The translations under genes were made by a program, and so were the position numbers. Under the pieces are notes generated by a model. It was not told where the DNA came from and made no database searches. It was given only the letters and a program-made list of their open reading frames with translations. Below are positions 33,163 to 43,464 of a stretch of 64,000 bases of DNA, piece by piece. The stretch is from Saturnia japonica (lineage: Eukaryota; Arthropoda; Insecta; Lepidoptera; Saturniidae). Within the stretch, counting starts at the first letter, position 1. Each line of letters starts with the position of its first letter. The stretch lies in NCBI GenBank assembly GCA_033032175.1, contig CM065309.1:9300001-9364000 (forward strand), read 5' to 3'.

Positions 33163-33520
33163 CCGTGAAGATCGAGAAGCAGTTTTATCAACAAGAACAA
33201 TAGCCGACTGGTTTTCTTACCGCCGGGAGACAGTAGTTGTTTATGTATTGGAGCACCAAGAAGTTAACGGCAAGATTTGTGGTCCAGGCAAAATCGTACA
33301 AAAGATGAATCAAAATTTGGAAAAAGAAAGTACAATAGAGGGAGACACATTGAAGGCCACTGGGTGCGGGGCATGATAGAAAATGGGAAAGATGATTTAA
33401 GATTAGAAGTGTGTCCCGATAATTATAGATCTGCGGAAATGTTAGTGCCACTAATAGAAAAGCATGTGGAGGTAGGCACTGAAATCCATACCGATTTTTG
33501 GAGAGTAGACATGTGTAAGT
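33163..33520 (+). pseudogene. Merlin (ISXO2-like) transposase fragment
   Basis: The plus strand reads TIADWFSYRRETVVVYVLEH, EVNGKICGPGKIVQ, then DESKFGKRKYNRGRHIEGHW with the first catalytic Asp. It continues to LIEKHVEVGTEIHTDFWR, where the Asp after HT is the second catalytic residue. A 1-base frame change lies between GKIVQ and DESKF, near 33,300. After HTDFWR the family pattern is lost, and the C-terminal part with the catalytic Glu is missing. A C-terminal part of the same family, in opposite orientation, sits at 36,775-36,996. Confidence 0.82.
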
Positions 33521-34529
33521 ACTGCGAGTCATGTATTACGCGTAATATGTCACGACCGCGTACTGTAACAGTACCTATAACCCAACAAAATTTAGCATGT
33601 CACATAACTCTAAACATGACGTTCCATAGCAAGAGGTTAAAGGATAGGTCCGTCGCGTTCTAAGTACTGTACGTAGGTACTGTAATGTTTAAAATATTTC
33701 GAGTTATCGAATGATAACATTACTATATCTCATAATCGCCCACCACTATTAGAAATATTTCATAATCACATAATGGTTAAGTTTGAAGGAAAATCAACTT
33801 TTTCAATAAAGCAGAATAAAGCTTGCGTTTTCATAACGCCGTGTCGTCACTCGTAAAAGTAAACTATACAAATAGGCAATAATAAAAGGTCTATTTATGA
33901 CATCAGAACATTCAGTACAATAGCACATACATAATTGTTAGCGGGCTATATGTATGCCTAAGCTTAATGCGTTATTTCAGACGGGTCATGTTTAGAGTAC
34001 TGAGTACTGCTCTAATGCCATATTACGCAGCACAAAATGTCATGCCATATGGCATTACTTCATAGAGTACTGTTTTGCGCATGTCTATTGGAGAGCCTAT
34101 GATTGCCTACCTCAATATGGATACATGCATAAGAAGGTAAATCACGGCAACCCTATAAATAAATTTGTGGCAACAGAAGGGACACACACACAACGAAACG
34201 AAAGCCACTGGTGAAATTAAAAAGTGATGTTCCATAGGGATGGTTATAAAGGAAACTTCACAGACTGGCTCATATAATATTCTTGGCGAAGAAAAATAAA
34301 AATAGTGCATAAAGATGTTTTTCAAGAATTAATACAATATGTTTATAAAATTGATTAAAATATTATTAATTAGTATTTAATTTGTTTTATTTAAACAGTA
34401 CCTATTAGGGAAGATAACAAATAAAATAATAGGTTAGGTTCAACTTATGGCAAAGAACTGAATTGATTGACTCCAACTCTACCTGGTACGAGTCTCTCCT
34501 ACCCCTAGTGTTTTTATAAAGCCGGAGGT

Positions 34530-34690
34530 GCGTAGGGAGAGCAGCCTCCGCCTGCTGTAACTAATTGTAGGCATCGGACGAGCCAAAGCGACTGAGGCTG
34601 GTCGCCGAAGGTGTCCAATAAGTCGAAGCTGTGGAGGCGAGAATGGATGCCTACAATTAGTTACGCAAGGGCGTAGAGGCTACTCTTCCG
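34530..34690. repeat. Large imperfect palindrome
   Basis: 'gtaactaattgtaggcatc' (34,557-34,575) and its exact complement 'gatgcctacaattagttac' (34,646-34,664) form a 19-bp stem around a 70-nt loop. The flanks ('agagcagcctccgc' and 'gtagaggctactct') extend the pairing imperfectly. It lies within the Merlin element, upstream of its right end. Confidence 0.75.
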
Positions 34691-34963
34691 CAGCGCTGGA
34701 GATGTTGCAGTCTCAAAATAGATATAAAAATCCCTCTGAATCTGTCCCCCTATTTTTCGCTGATGAAGGGGGTTCTACCCCTTCCCCTCCAAGGGGTCAC
34801 CCCTTGTTTTTTACACATATTATTAGTTTTAACCTATAAAATGAGGAGAATTTGCTGAGAATTGAAAATTTAAAAAACTCGAAAAGGGGGTGTTCCGCAA
34901 CTTTTCCTTTTAAGGGGGGTAGTAGCCCTCTCCCGCCCATCAATTCGACGGACGTCAATGGAA

Positions 34964-36640
34964 AGTCGTACCTCAAATTTTAATCAGTGGAAATTCCAAA
35001 TGACTTGATGTATAGAATTCAAAACCCGAAACATACGCGGAACAATGGCTCAAAGATGACGGCATGGCGATGTACTAGAGGTGTTCTATTATGCTGTCAT
35101 TTTGATATTCCTAATATAGAATTTATTCGATAACTCATATTAGGTAACTGTACCTATTATTTAATATTAGTATATTAAAAAAAAAGATTATTTAACAACA
35201 AACTTTTGATAAAAAAATAATTGTTTTTTTTTATAGTCGATTTTTTTCATATTTTCTTGGAAAATTTAATTAAAATCTGAAATATTTAGAACCATAACTT
35301 TCTTAATCAATTTAAATTAACATATTTCAATAAAAAGACAAAAAATATTGTTAATAACAGAGAATGCCCATTCTTGCACCAAATTTTGTTTTATAGTAAG
35401 GTTGAATAAAAGGTAAAGAATGTTTTTTTTTCATATTATTTTACGACCTTTTATCCTCGGAATTTGGTTTTCAAAGTAGGAATATTCTTTAAACTTTTAA
35501 AAGTATTATCTATACTATATATTATATATATACTAATATAACAAAGCGGAAGTTTTTTTATGTCCGTTTGTTTGTTTGTTTAAATACGCCAATCTCTGAA
35601 ACTACCAGTCTGATTTGAAAAATTCTTTTTGTATACGATAGCTTGATTCACAAGGAATGGTATAGCCTATTTAACATCAAGATACACGTCCTAACTAGCC
35701 TTTAATATTGATTTTTGTAAAGTAAGTCAGAACACGAAGCTCTCCCGAACTGCTTACTCCACCTGCGCTGCGATAATTTTTAGTTGTACCTAAATACATG
35801 TTGTACTAAAATATTGGGCCATAGTACATCTTTAAAATAGTCCGCAATAGCATATGCCTATATCTTATGCATAACCCACAATAAGCAATTATATAACAAA
35901 CAATGGTTTAACATAAAAAAGTGATTTAAGATCATTATTTTGCACATGGTATATTAATCATTACGAACAAGAGTTATTTCATCTTAAAGACAATTTTATG
36001 AAGTTAAATTTTGCTCTTTTGCCCTGTTATTTGGACACATAGATTAGGAATTACATTATACACATAGAGAAACATATTCGCAAATAATGCATTATTTTAG
36101 AACAAATTTTATTACCATAAAAAAGGTTATATTGAGTCAACTTTAAAAGTTAGTCGGTTAAAATTTAGAATCGTTTGGCACGCGGAGGGGTACGGGAGCG
36201 GGGGGTTGGGTGGGGGCGGTGCCCCTAAACCCTATGACACTACTCCCGTTACAAGGTAACTCACCAGAGCTAAGTTATAGGGGTTCAAAGTTTCAAGGTC
36301 AAATCTGAAATTTCCACATTTTGCAATCTCTTGTAATATTAGAGGCAAGAAATGGATCAGGGAGGTTGATGGGGGCAGCCACCCACCCTCTGACACTATT
36401 CCCATGAAGAAATAACCTTCCTGGGGTTTTATGTTTTAAAGCTAAATTCAAGATTTTGATGGGATTTTACTTAGAATAAACATGATAAGTGATAATATTA
36501 AGGACTTGGTACTCGCCGACCGCTGCCGCGGTACGCTCGCTTCGCTCGCTCGGCTCATGCTTGCACATATCGCAAGACACCTAACACGCTCGTCGCTCCC
36601 TTCGGTCGCTACTCGCTACCTATTTGTCAACAAATTACTA
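34964..36640. other. Non-coding repeat-rich DNA
   Basis: No gene is seen. 35,500-35,720 has the look of a LINE tail ('tccgtttgtttgtttgttta', 'ccaatctctgaaactaccag'). 36,180-36,450 holds G-rich phrases and sequence loosely like 16,140-16,260. 36,525-36,615 is a GC-rich patch built from 'cgctcgcttcgctcgctcgg'-like motifs, a composition island typical of some lepidopteran repeats. Confidence 0.45.
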
Positions 36641-36774
36641 AAATTTACATAAAACTTTAGTATCCTTATCATGACATACTTTTACGCCTGTATCCCCGAA
36701 GGGTTTGGCAGGAGTGTACTACTGTGGTTTTAGTAAATTTAATTTTTCAATAAAACAACACATTTTCTATGTTT

Positions 36775-36996
36775 TCATTTATTATAAATGTAATTAATTT
36801 CCCTAATTAATTCCTCAAAGGGATCTTTCTTTTGTTTCATCACATTGCGTCTCCACAAATATTCATATAATAAATCAGTAAAATTTTCTTTATTATTAAA
36901 ATTATCTTTTTGGAAATATTGTTTGATGACACGCCACTGTGATTCAATGTGTTTTGTGTGTGCCGTCCCCAGCCACAAAGGGATTTTCTGGGTCAC
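36775..36996 (-). pseudogene. Merlin-type transposase C-terminal fragment
   Basis: The minus strand reads AHTKHIESQWRVIKQYF, then FTDLLYEYLWRRNVMKQKKD and FEELIREINYIYNK. This matches the end of ISXO2/Merlin transposases (GAHTNxIExxW ... EFMWRR). The expected Glu before W-R-R is retained as E in LLYEYLWRR. The frame opens at a Met just upstream, but no N-terminal part is visible to the right. It is an independent, opposite-strand insertion relative to the element at 32.6-35 kb. Confidence 0.7.
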
Positions 36997-37762
36997 TGTG
37001 GTTGACTGTGCAATGGATGAAACTGTGGCGCCTCATTCGTCACTATTTTTGTACTGGCTGTTTCTTATTGTTAATATTAAAAAGTACTTATGTGATGACA
37101 TATCGGATAGACATATGAAATTCAGACGGTTGGTTTCACGTCACGTTATGTACTAAAAACCTGTATTATTTTATTACAAAGTAAATGTGCTAAAGCCCTA
37201 CTGACTAGCATTATTATTGAACACGCCAAAAAACCATGATCCCCTAAACAACCATATGTCCGCCAGTAATCCGTATGTATGGTGGTAAACTGTCGATACA
37301 ATACGTCAAAAAATTATTCAGGCTGCCTATTCCCATGCATTTGTCGTGTTTACTTATACGCTAACTACACGAAAGGTGACGCAAGATGTTGCGGCTGCTG
37401 AATTAGTATACAATAATCGAAGTCCAAAGTACGTAAATCAGTTGTGAAAGAAAATCGGTGCAAACAAAACAAACTTGGTTTATCAAAGTCAAGTGGCCTT
37501 AAATTGAGTTGCCAACTCATGAAATTTAAGAAAATGTAGTAACAATTACTAAAAATTACCGAAATAACAAAATGACATTATACTAGTAAATTGCTTAATT
37601 ATGAATTTTATTTTATGTATTTATAAACATTTATTACTATCAAAATATTATGAACCTCTTTAATGTGTGCTATTGGTAATTTATTAAACTAAAAAAGGTA
37701 GAACTTTGTCACAATTTTCGAACTATTTTAGTATTTGTTCATCTGGCATCTCTAAATAAACG
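36997..37762. other. AT-rich DNA without recognisable gene
   Basis: I found no domain, splice-bounded exon or repeat end here. The 103-codon plus frame 36,845-37,156 overlaps the Merlin fragment on the opposite strand and is a shadow. Confidence 0.5.
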
Positions 37763-37990
37763 TCATTTTCGTGTTTTGTAAGGTTTGAGGTTAAGATAGT
37801 TTTTATTAATTTTCTCGAAAACGGCTAATGACCTTGTAATGGGATTAGTTACGTTATAATCGGGGAATAATTCTCTATCTACTTCAACTACTTTCAAGCC
37901 AGAATTCGTGCCAAACGATTCTAAATCCAAGCCCTTTAAGCATTTACGCACCGCACGCAATGGAATCTCTCAAAAGCAATAATCCTCCCC
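37763..37990 (-). repeat. Dispersed repeat with a short protein-like frame
   Basis: The minus strand reads MRAVRKCLKGLDLESFGTNS, then VVEVDRELFPDYNVTNPITR and EKINKNYLNLKPYKTRK, about 65 codons. Related DNA lies at 43,525-43,690 (plus strand, with FGTN, DRDYIPNYN, ITR and a stop) and at 22,545-22,700 (minus strand, decayed). Three copies in one window make it an interspersed element or retro-copied gene fragment. I do not recognise the family. Confidence 0.5.
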
Positions 37991-37999
37991 GTTTTTGCA

Positions 38000-38336
38000 A
38001 TATTTTTCATTGATTCTTCGCTTCTATTGGTCGTAGCGTGATGTTATATAGTCTATAGACCTTCCTCGATCAATGGGATATCCAAAAAAAAATATTTTTT
38101 CCATTTGAAATTTTTTTTTCCATTAGTTCCTGAGATTAGAGCGTTCAACCAAACAAAGAGCTTATTAGTAGTAGTTTAAATCCATTAACTTGGGTTTTGG
38201 ACCCTATATAAATAATATAGGCATTATATATGCTGGTATCGTTTTGTGTGATATAGCCTATGCATGTGAAATGGATTATAAATATAAACTGGAAGCATAT
38301 ATTTTGATGTGCCACAAAAACTCCCTAGAAAGTTCT
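38000..38336 (+). repeat. Older repeat, left half (interrupted by Gypsy)
   Basis: 'ttggaccctatataaataat' through 'ctccctagaaagttct' matches 28,036-28,183. The right half continues at 42,731. The shared GTTCT is duplicated by the Gypsy insertion. Confidence 0.75.
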
Positions 38337-38552
38337 TTGGCGGATCCTATTAATTAAAAATGAAGCTCAGCGTTTCAATTATTACTGTATTTATTTTGTC
38401 GCTCAATCGATTACAGAAATAATTTATCTTCTTGTCAGTCCGTGACAGATGTCTTCTTTTATCTTTTTCAAGACTTGAAAGTCAGCCAGTCTATTATAAA
38501 CAAAATAGAATGTGGCTGAAGTAACAACTATTTATTGTGATAAGTCGCCACA
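38337..38552 (-). repeat. Gypsy 3' LTR (216 bp)
   Basis: On the minus strand it starts TGTGGCGACTTATC at 38,552 and ends GGATCCGCCAA at 38,337. It is nearly identical to the 5' LTR; I see a few substitutions and small indels, for example near 38,378 and 38,393. Confidence 0.93.
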
Positions 38553-38619
38553 TCACCCCCCTACGGAGAAAATTACAGCCGAGAGAAAGAAAAATAACAA
38601 TTTAGAAGAAATCTATAGA

Positions 38620-39457
38620 TCTAGGATGTCACGGAACCTAACTCTGCGACCAGTGCGTGTAATGACTGTAGGATGTGTAGCAGGGGATGCGGTGTCATGT
38701 TGCGGAATGTTGGATGGCGTGCGATTTGTAGTCAGAGGAGCGGAAGGAGGCGCGATGACAGGTGCTGGTGTGGAAGTAGCTGTCGTCGACTCTTGTTGAT
38801 CTTGTTCGACTTCCTGGTGAGCTGTTTTACGCGATCGACGCTGACCTCATGCTTTTTACCTGCAACCTCGAGCGTTAAAGTTTTGGGGTTTCGAGCCAAA
38901 ATTTTGTAAGCTTTTAATTGCCTGAGAAGGCGTTCTACCATTCCATTTGCTTGCGGGTGATAGCTTGTCGTCCGGATACGTTTTGTTGCGCAGATCTTCA
39001 TTAGATGGGCGAAAAGGGCAGATTCGAATTGTCGCCCTTGGTCTGTTGTGATGACAAGTGGAACGCCATATCGCGAGATCCATCCGGAAACGAATGTGTC
39101 GGTTACCTCTTCTGCGGTAATGCCCGACATTGGCCATACTTCCGGCCATCTGGTAAATCTGTCGACGGCTGTCAGACAGTATGTATAACCACCAGAATGG
39201 GGAAGTGCACCTATGATGTCCAAGTGGACGTGCTGGAAACGGGCTGACTTTCCAGGGAAGTTTCCTAACGGCGACCTTCCATGACGGGAGACTTTGCAGC
39301 GTTGGCATGCAATGCAAGAGCGAGCTCATGCCATGCAGTCTTTGCGCATGGAAGGCCAAACATAGCGGTCAGACACCAGGCGAGCGCTTGCACGCGCGCT
39401 AGGGTGACTGAGGTTGTGGAGTCTCAGAAACGTCGAGTGACGGAATGATGCGGGTAG
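38620..39457 (-). pseudogene. Gypsy pol: integrase with internal deletion
   Basis: Reading on through two stops, the zinc-binding His and Cys pairs are visible (HNLSH near 39,410; CIACQRCK near 39,305). Then come HLDIIGALPHSGGYTYCLTA with the first catalytic Asp, YGVPLVITTDQGRQF with the second, and HPQANGMVERLLRQLKA with the Glu. Directly after RQLKA the sequence jumps to YKILARNPKTLTLEVAGKKH and VSVDRVKQL, normally roughly 200 residues further on. An in-frame deletion near 38,925 has thus removed the middle of the C-terminal region. Confidence 0.88.
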
Positions 39458-41422
39458 CTAAGGTCTAGGCTTGCCCGTGGATGTATCGCAAGTCACCTGG
39501 ATGTTTTTTCCTGGAATGTGAAGCAATTCCAATTTAAGAGAAGAACCGGTACGAAGCTTTTCGATTTCTTCGTCAACGGCTTGAGCATTCGCAAGTGCAG
39601 CAAAGTCATCTGCTAAAGATACAGCCTCCACGCGAGACATAGTATCCGCAACCACATTGTCCTCCCCTTTGATGTGAACTATGTCTGTTGAAAACTGACT
39701 TATAAAACTTAGCTGATTGAGTTGTGCTGGTGGAAGTTTTTCTCGCCGTTGCTGGAAAGCATAAATGATAGGCTTGTGGTCTGTGAAAATAGTAACATGT
39801 TGGACCTCCAGGATGTGTCTAAAGTGCTGCACGCTTTCATAAATGGCAAGAAGTTCCCTATAGTAGGTGGGCCACTCTGCTTGCTTTGCAGTCAATTTTC
39901 TGCTGAAATAAGCTAGAGGTTGCCAGCTGTCAGTTTCGTTTTTGCGTTGCTGGAGACAGAAGCCAATATGTGATCCTGACGCGTCGGTGAATAGACCGAG
40001 TTGTGCTTGCTGGCTTGGGTGGTACAACATGGTCGCTGTTAATAAGCTTTCCTTGCAAGCTTCGAAATGTTTTTGAAGTTCAGGCGTCCAGGGGAAAGGT
40101 TTTGCACCTTTGCTCCCCGTGGCGGCTACGGCATCGATGAGCGGCGCTTGATACTTTGCCGCACAAGGTAGGTATCTACGATAAAAGTTTATCATGCCGA
40201 GAAACCTACGCATGCCTTGTACAGTCTTGGGTGGAGGATAATCATGAAGAGCTTGGATGCGGTCGTCAGGAGGTTGAGTTCCTTGAGCGTTAATGCGGTA
40301 TCCTAAAAACGAGACTTCAGCTGCTCCAAAAACACATTTTGCTGGATTTATTACCACTCCGTACTGTTGAAGGTGCTGGAAAATAATTTTGAGGTGCTGA
40401 ATATGCTGGGAACTGTCAATTGAGTGGATCAAAATGTCATCTACGTAAGCAAAGCAAAAATGAAGTCCATGCACCACTTCATCGATAAACCTTTGAAAGG
40501 TCTGACCAGCATTTCTGAGACCGAAGGTCATATAAGGAAATTCGTAAAGTCCAAAGGGTGTTATTATTGCTGTTTTGCAGGTATCAGAGCTATTAATAGG
40601 TATTTGTTGGTATGCTTTTACTAAATCTATGGTGGAAAATATGGTGGATCCAGTTAGGTTTTGTGAAAAATCCCCTATGTGTCGGACTGGGTACCTGTCC
40701 GGTATGGTGCGGGCATTAAGTGCTCTGTAGTCACCGCATGGTCGCCATGTTGCGTCCTTCTTAGGAGCGAGGTGCAGGGGCGATGACCACGAGCTGCTGG
40801 AAGGTCGTGCGGTACCACATTGTAACATTGCATTAAATTCTGGCTGTGCTATATGCAATTTTTCTGGGCCTAGGCGGCGGGGACGGCAGCTGACTGGTGG
40901 ACCATCAGTGGTATTGATGTAGTGGACAGTAGTGTGTTTGACTATTCTGTCTATTCCCGGAGGACGCATAATGTCCGGAAACTCGGCGAGCACCTGCTCG
41001 AAAGGTGACTTCCCGCATGTGACTACTTTAATGCTGTCCTGGGAAGTGTGCGCTCTTGAAGCTGGTATCCACAGCTTGGTCGTACCATCAATCACCCGTT
41101 CGTGCCTACAGTCCGGTAAAAGATTGTAATAACTTACAAAATCTGATCCGATAATAGGTGTGCTGACATCAGCTATTATAAAATTCCATCTAAAATCACG
41201 GCGTAATCCTAAATTTAAATTGAGAGAAATACTGCCAAAAGTTTTAATTGATGTGCCATTGGCTGTACTGAGGTCATATCCACTGCTAATAAAATGGCCT
41301 CTGGCAAATCGTCGGGGAAAACAAGAAGTATCAGAGCCAGTGTCAATCAAAAATCTTTGTTTTGTACACCGGTCCAGTACAAACAGGCGACGACTTGAGA
41401 GCGGGTGATCGGTACTCGCCAC
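39458..41422 (-). pseudogene. Gypsy pol: protease, reverse transcriptase, RNase H
   Basis: A single 654-codon frame reads: [13 protein letters not shown] (retropepsin, residues ~25-37); [20 protein letters not shown] (RT); [17 protein letters not shown] with the first RT Asp; [15 protein letters not shown] with the YVDD motif (~residues 325-340); [17 protein letters not shown] (RNase H Asp); [20 protein letters not shown] with its Glu; [13 protein letters not shown]; and [16 protein letters not shown]. All main catalytic residues are intact, so this is the best-preserved retroelement enzyme in the window. It ends at a stop (39,458) before the integrase. Confidence 0.93.
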
Positions 41423-42287
41423 TACCGATCGCTTGTCGCGTTTCCCGAATGATTTTTAGTCCACGTGCAAAGCTGTGTACATTTTTGTGCTCGCTTACCA
41501 AATCGTTCGTGGTACCAACATAGGTCGGGATTCCGTGATTGTTGTGATTGTGAACGGTTGCAGCTACACGATCTGCTGCTTCTACGATTGCGTGACTTCC
41601 CTCTATATGATCCCCCGTAGCTGTAAGAGAAGCAACAGCACGGGAGAGGTCTGTTACTTGTTCTTGAAGCGAGAGGAATGCATTCTGTTCCGGTGCTGGT
41701 GGGTTAAGTGAAAGTGTACTAGTACCTACCTCAAGCGGCTGGGATTGTATGTCCATTAGGGTATTAGCTAATTCTGCCAGCTCACCAAGTTCCTCCAAGC
41801 GTTGAGCAGCCAAAATGATCTGCAACTGTCTGAGAAGTCGACTAGTCCAGATATATTTCATCAGCTTGTCTGGGAATGCAGATCCTTCCAGAAATCTGAG
41901 GTGGCGGAGAAACGAAGAGGGCTTCCTGTCGCCAATCTGTTCTTTTTCTAGCAGCCACCGCATTTTCTCTTCATAGGAATCTGAGAATCTAGCAATTATT
42001 GCAGTTTTTAGAATCGTGTAAGGGTTGGTCTGAGGAGGTGAAATAATAATGTCCTCAACCTCACAAGTGCAACTAGTATCAAGTAACGATACTGCATAAC
42101 TAAATTTTGTTGTTTCTACTGTAATCCGGTTAATGTTGAACTGGGCCTCTAAGCTCGCAAACCAAAGAGCTGGGCGGTCTTTGCAGAACGGAGGGGTGCA
42201 GATGGAAACACGGTGAACCTCTAGAGGTGGGTTCTACTTATCCCTATCATCAACAGTGTCGGATACGCCACCTTCAGCCATTTTATA
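41343..42287 (-). pseudogene. Gypsy gag
   Basis: The start MAEGGVSDTVDDRDK lies at 42,287, followed by a stop. Then come PPFCKDRPALWFASLEAQFN, ISPPQTNPYTILKTAIIARF and KPSSFLRHLRFLEGSAFPDK (41,963 frame), a capsid pattern common in this Gypsy group. The C-terminal part has a QIILAAQRLEELGELAELAN heptad-like stretch. I see no CCHC knuckle before the protease, so that part may be deleted or replaced. Confidence 0.8.
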
Positions 42288-42512
42288 AAAATATTATTGA
42301 AAGACTATGTGAATGCTAGTATTTCTCTCCGTATTTCTCGGCGTGTGCGCGGTGGTGCTTCGCCCTCTCGAGCGTTAACTTCTTTGTAGACGAGTAATGC
42401 GAGTATAGCAGGCTTCAAGCGGCCGGTGCGTCGCTTGTATATGGATCGTCAATTTCCAAGCGTCGGCGAATGTTGAGTCTTTAATCGTCGGGGTCACCAA
42501 TTATAGGATCGT

Positions 42513-42730
42513 TTGGCGGATCCTATTAATTAAAAATGCAGCTCAGCGTTTCAATTATTACTGTATTTATTTTGTCGCTCATAATCGATTACAGAAATAA
42601 TTTATCTTCTTGTCAGTCCGTGACAGATGTCTTCTTTTATCTTTTTCAAGACTTGAAAGTGAGCCAGTTTATCATAAACTAAATAGAATGTGGCTGAAGT
42701 AACAACTATTTATTGTGATAAGTCGCCACA
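42513..42730 (-). repeat. Gypsy 5' LTR (218 bp)
   Basis: The termini are the same as in the 3' LTR. The 2-bp length difference comes from a small insertion ('cgctcataatcgatt' against 'cgctcaatcgatt'). Confidence 0.93.
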
Positions 42731-42880
42731 GTTCTAACATGGGAGCCACCATCTTGTTTACCACTATATTCACTTGATAATGGCAGTAATGGTTTTCAAC
42801 AAAGAGGACCCTCTGGTTATTGGTCTATGAAAGAGGACTAGTTGGCAAGTTAGTAAGAAGAAGTGTGTTTGAATACCTAC
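42731..42880 (+). repeat. Older repeat, right half
   Basis: 'gttctaacatgggagccacc' through 'gttggcaagttagtaagaag' continues the repeat cut by the Gypsy element and matches 28,177-28,305. The phrase 'tctggttattggtctatg' also occurs at 33,071. Confidence 0.75.
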
Positions 42881-43158
42881 TGTCACAAAAAAAAATTACA
42901 TTAGATCCATTAAAAAAAAAATCACCAGGGGAAAAAAACAATTTATTATCCTTTATTTTTAAATTAAAAAATTGATTTATTTAAATAAATAATAATTATT
43001 AATTAATTTTTTTTCACATCCCTAGTCGAAACTAGTGTTAAAGCTAGATCGTAGCAATTTGACTAAATCACTTATATTCGCCGGTAGTAAATGTTCTGTG
43101 CTAATAACAATTTTATGATTCGTCCTTTGACATCACTAAAGAAAATTTAAATTTCTAA
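42881..43158. promoter_or_regulatory. Presumed 5' region of the zinc-finger gene
   Basis: This region lies between the last repeat and the start codon at 43,159. It includes a poly(A/T)-rich tract (42,890-43,015), then a less skewed ~140 bp. An in-frame stop (taa at 43,156-43,158) directly precedes the ATG. No TATA box or initiator can be fixed from sequence alone. Calling it a promoter is inference from position. Confidence 0.3.
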
Positions 43159-43296
43159 ATGTTCAAATTGCAAGACAGTATTGATATGAAATCATGTCGT
43201 ATATGTTTGGTGAACAATAAACCACTATGTCCTCTGTTTAGACATAAATTATCAGGCAATTATGCTGAAATGCTTACAGCGATAGCAGACATAAAG
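43159..43296 (+). CDS. ZAD zinc-finger gene, exon 1 (first half of ZAD)
   Basis: Exon 1 encodes 46 residues: MFKLQDSIDMKSCRICL, then an intervening stretch, then YAEMLTAIADIK. C-x2-C (CRIC) gives the first two zinc ligands of a ZAD domain, the insect protein-interaction domain found at the N-terminus of many C2H2 transcription factors. An in-frame stop abuts the ATG, which supports this start; a second in-frame Met is codon 10. The donor is 'ataaag|gtaaat', phase 0. The gene reads through the following seven exons with matching phases. Confidence 0.88.
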
Positions 43297-43372
43297 GTAA
43301 ATTGCAAATTTTATACTTATCAATGTTGACTCAGATTTGTGTAAAATATGTATTATTCTGGATTTTTTTAAG

Positions 43373-43464
43373 GTTTATTCAAACGATGGACTACCAGAAA
43401 AGATCTGTATCAAATGTTGTACAACTTTGGAAAAAGCATATCTTCTTAAAACTGTTGCAGAGAG
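43373..43464 (+). CDS. ZAD zinc-finger gene, exon 2 (second half of ZAD)
   Basis: The acceptor is 'gatttttttaag|gttt' and the donor 'gagag|gtaagt', phase 2. It reads VYSNDGLPEKICIKCCTTLE, then KAYLLKTVAER. CIKC supplies the second pair of zinc ligands; the spacing from exon 1 (C-R-I-C ... LPEKIC-x2-C) and the following helix are typical of ZAD. With exon 1 it gives a complete domain of about 70 residues, which usually mediates homodimerisation. Confidence 0.88.

Larger units (their letters stand above)
32605..34961 (+). mobile_element. Merlin-superfamily DNA transposon (~2.36 kb), inactive
   Basis: Inverted repeats 'ccattgacgtccgtcga' (32,605-32,621) and 'tcgacggacgtcaatgg' (34,945-34,961) enclose a segment that codes for an ISXO2/IS1595-type transposase, the hallmark of Merlin. 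The similarity may extend a little outside these ends. No 8-9 bp target duplication was identified with confidence. The right third is filled with non-coding sequence, including a large imperfect palindrome. Confidence 0.75.
38337..42730 (-). mobile_element. Ty3/Gypsy retrotransposon, complete ends, internally deleted
   Basis: Two ~217-bp LTRs (38,337-38,552 and 42,513-42,730) flank gag and pol on the minus strand. GTTCT duplicates at 38,332-38,336 and 42,731-42,735, and the uninterrupted form of the site is visible at 28,177-28,181. Just inside the right LTR the minus strand reads 'aattggtgaccccgacga', a classic insect Gypsy primer-binding region. 'aggggggtga' beside the left LTR is the polypurine tract. 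Gag and pol carry stops and deletions. Confidence 0.95.
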
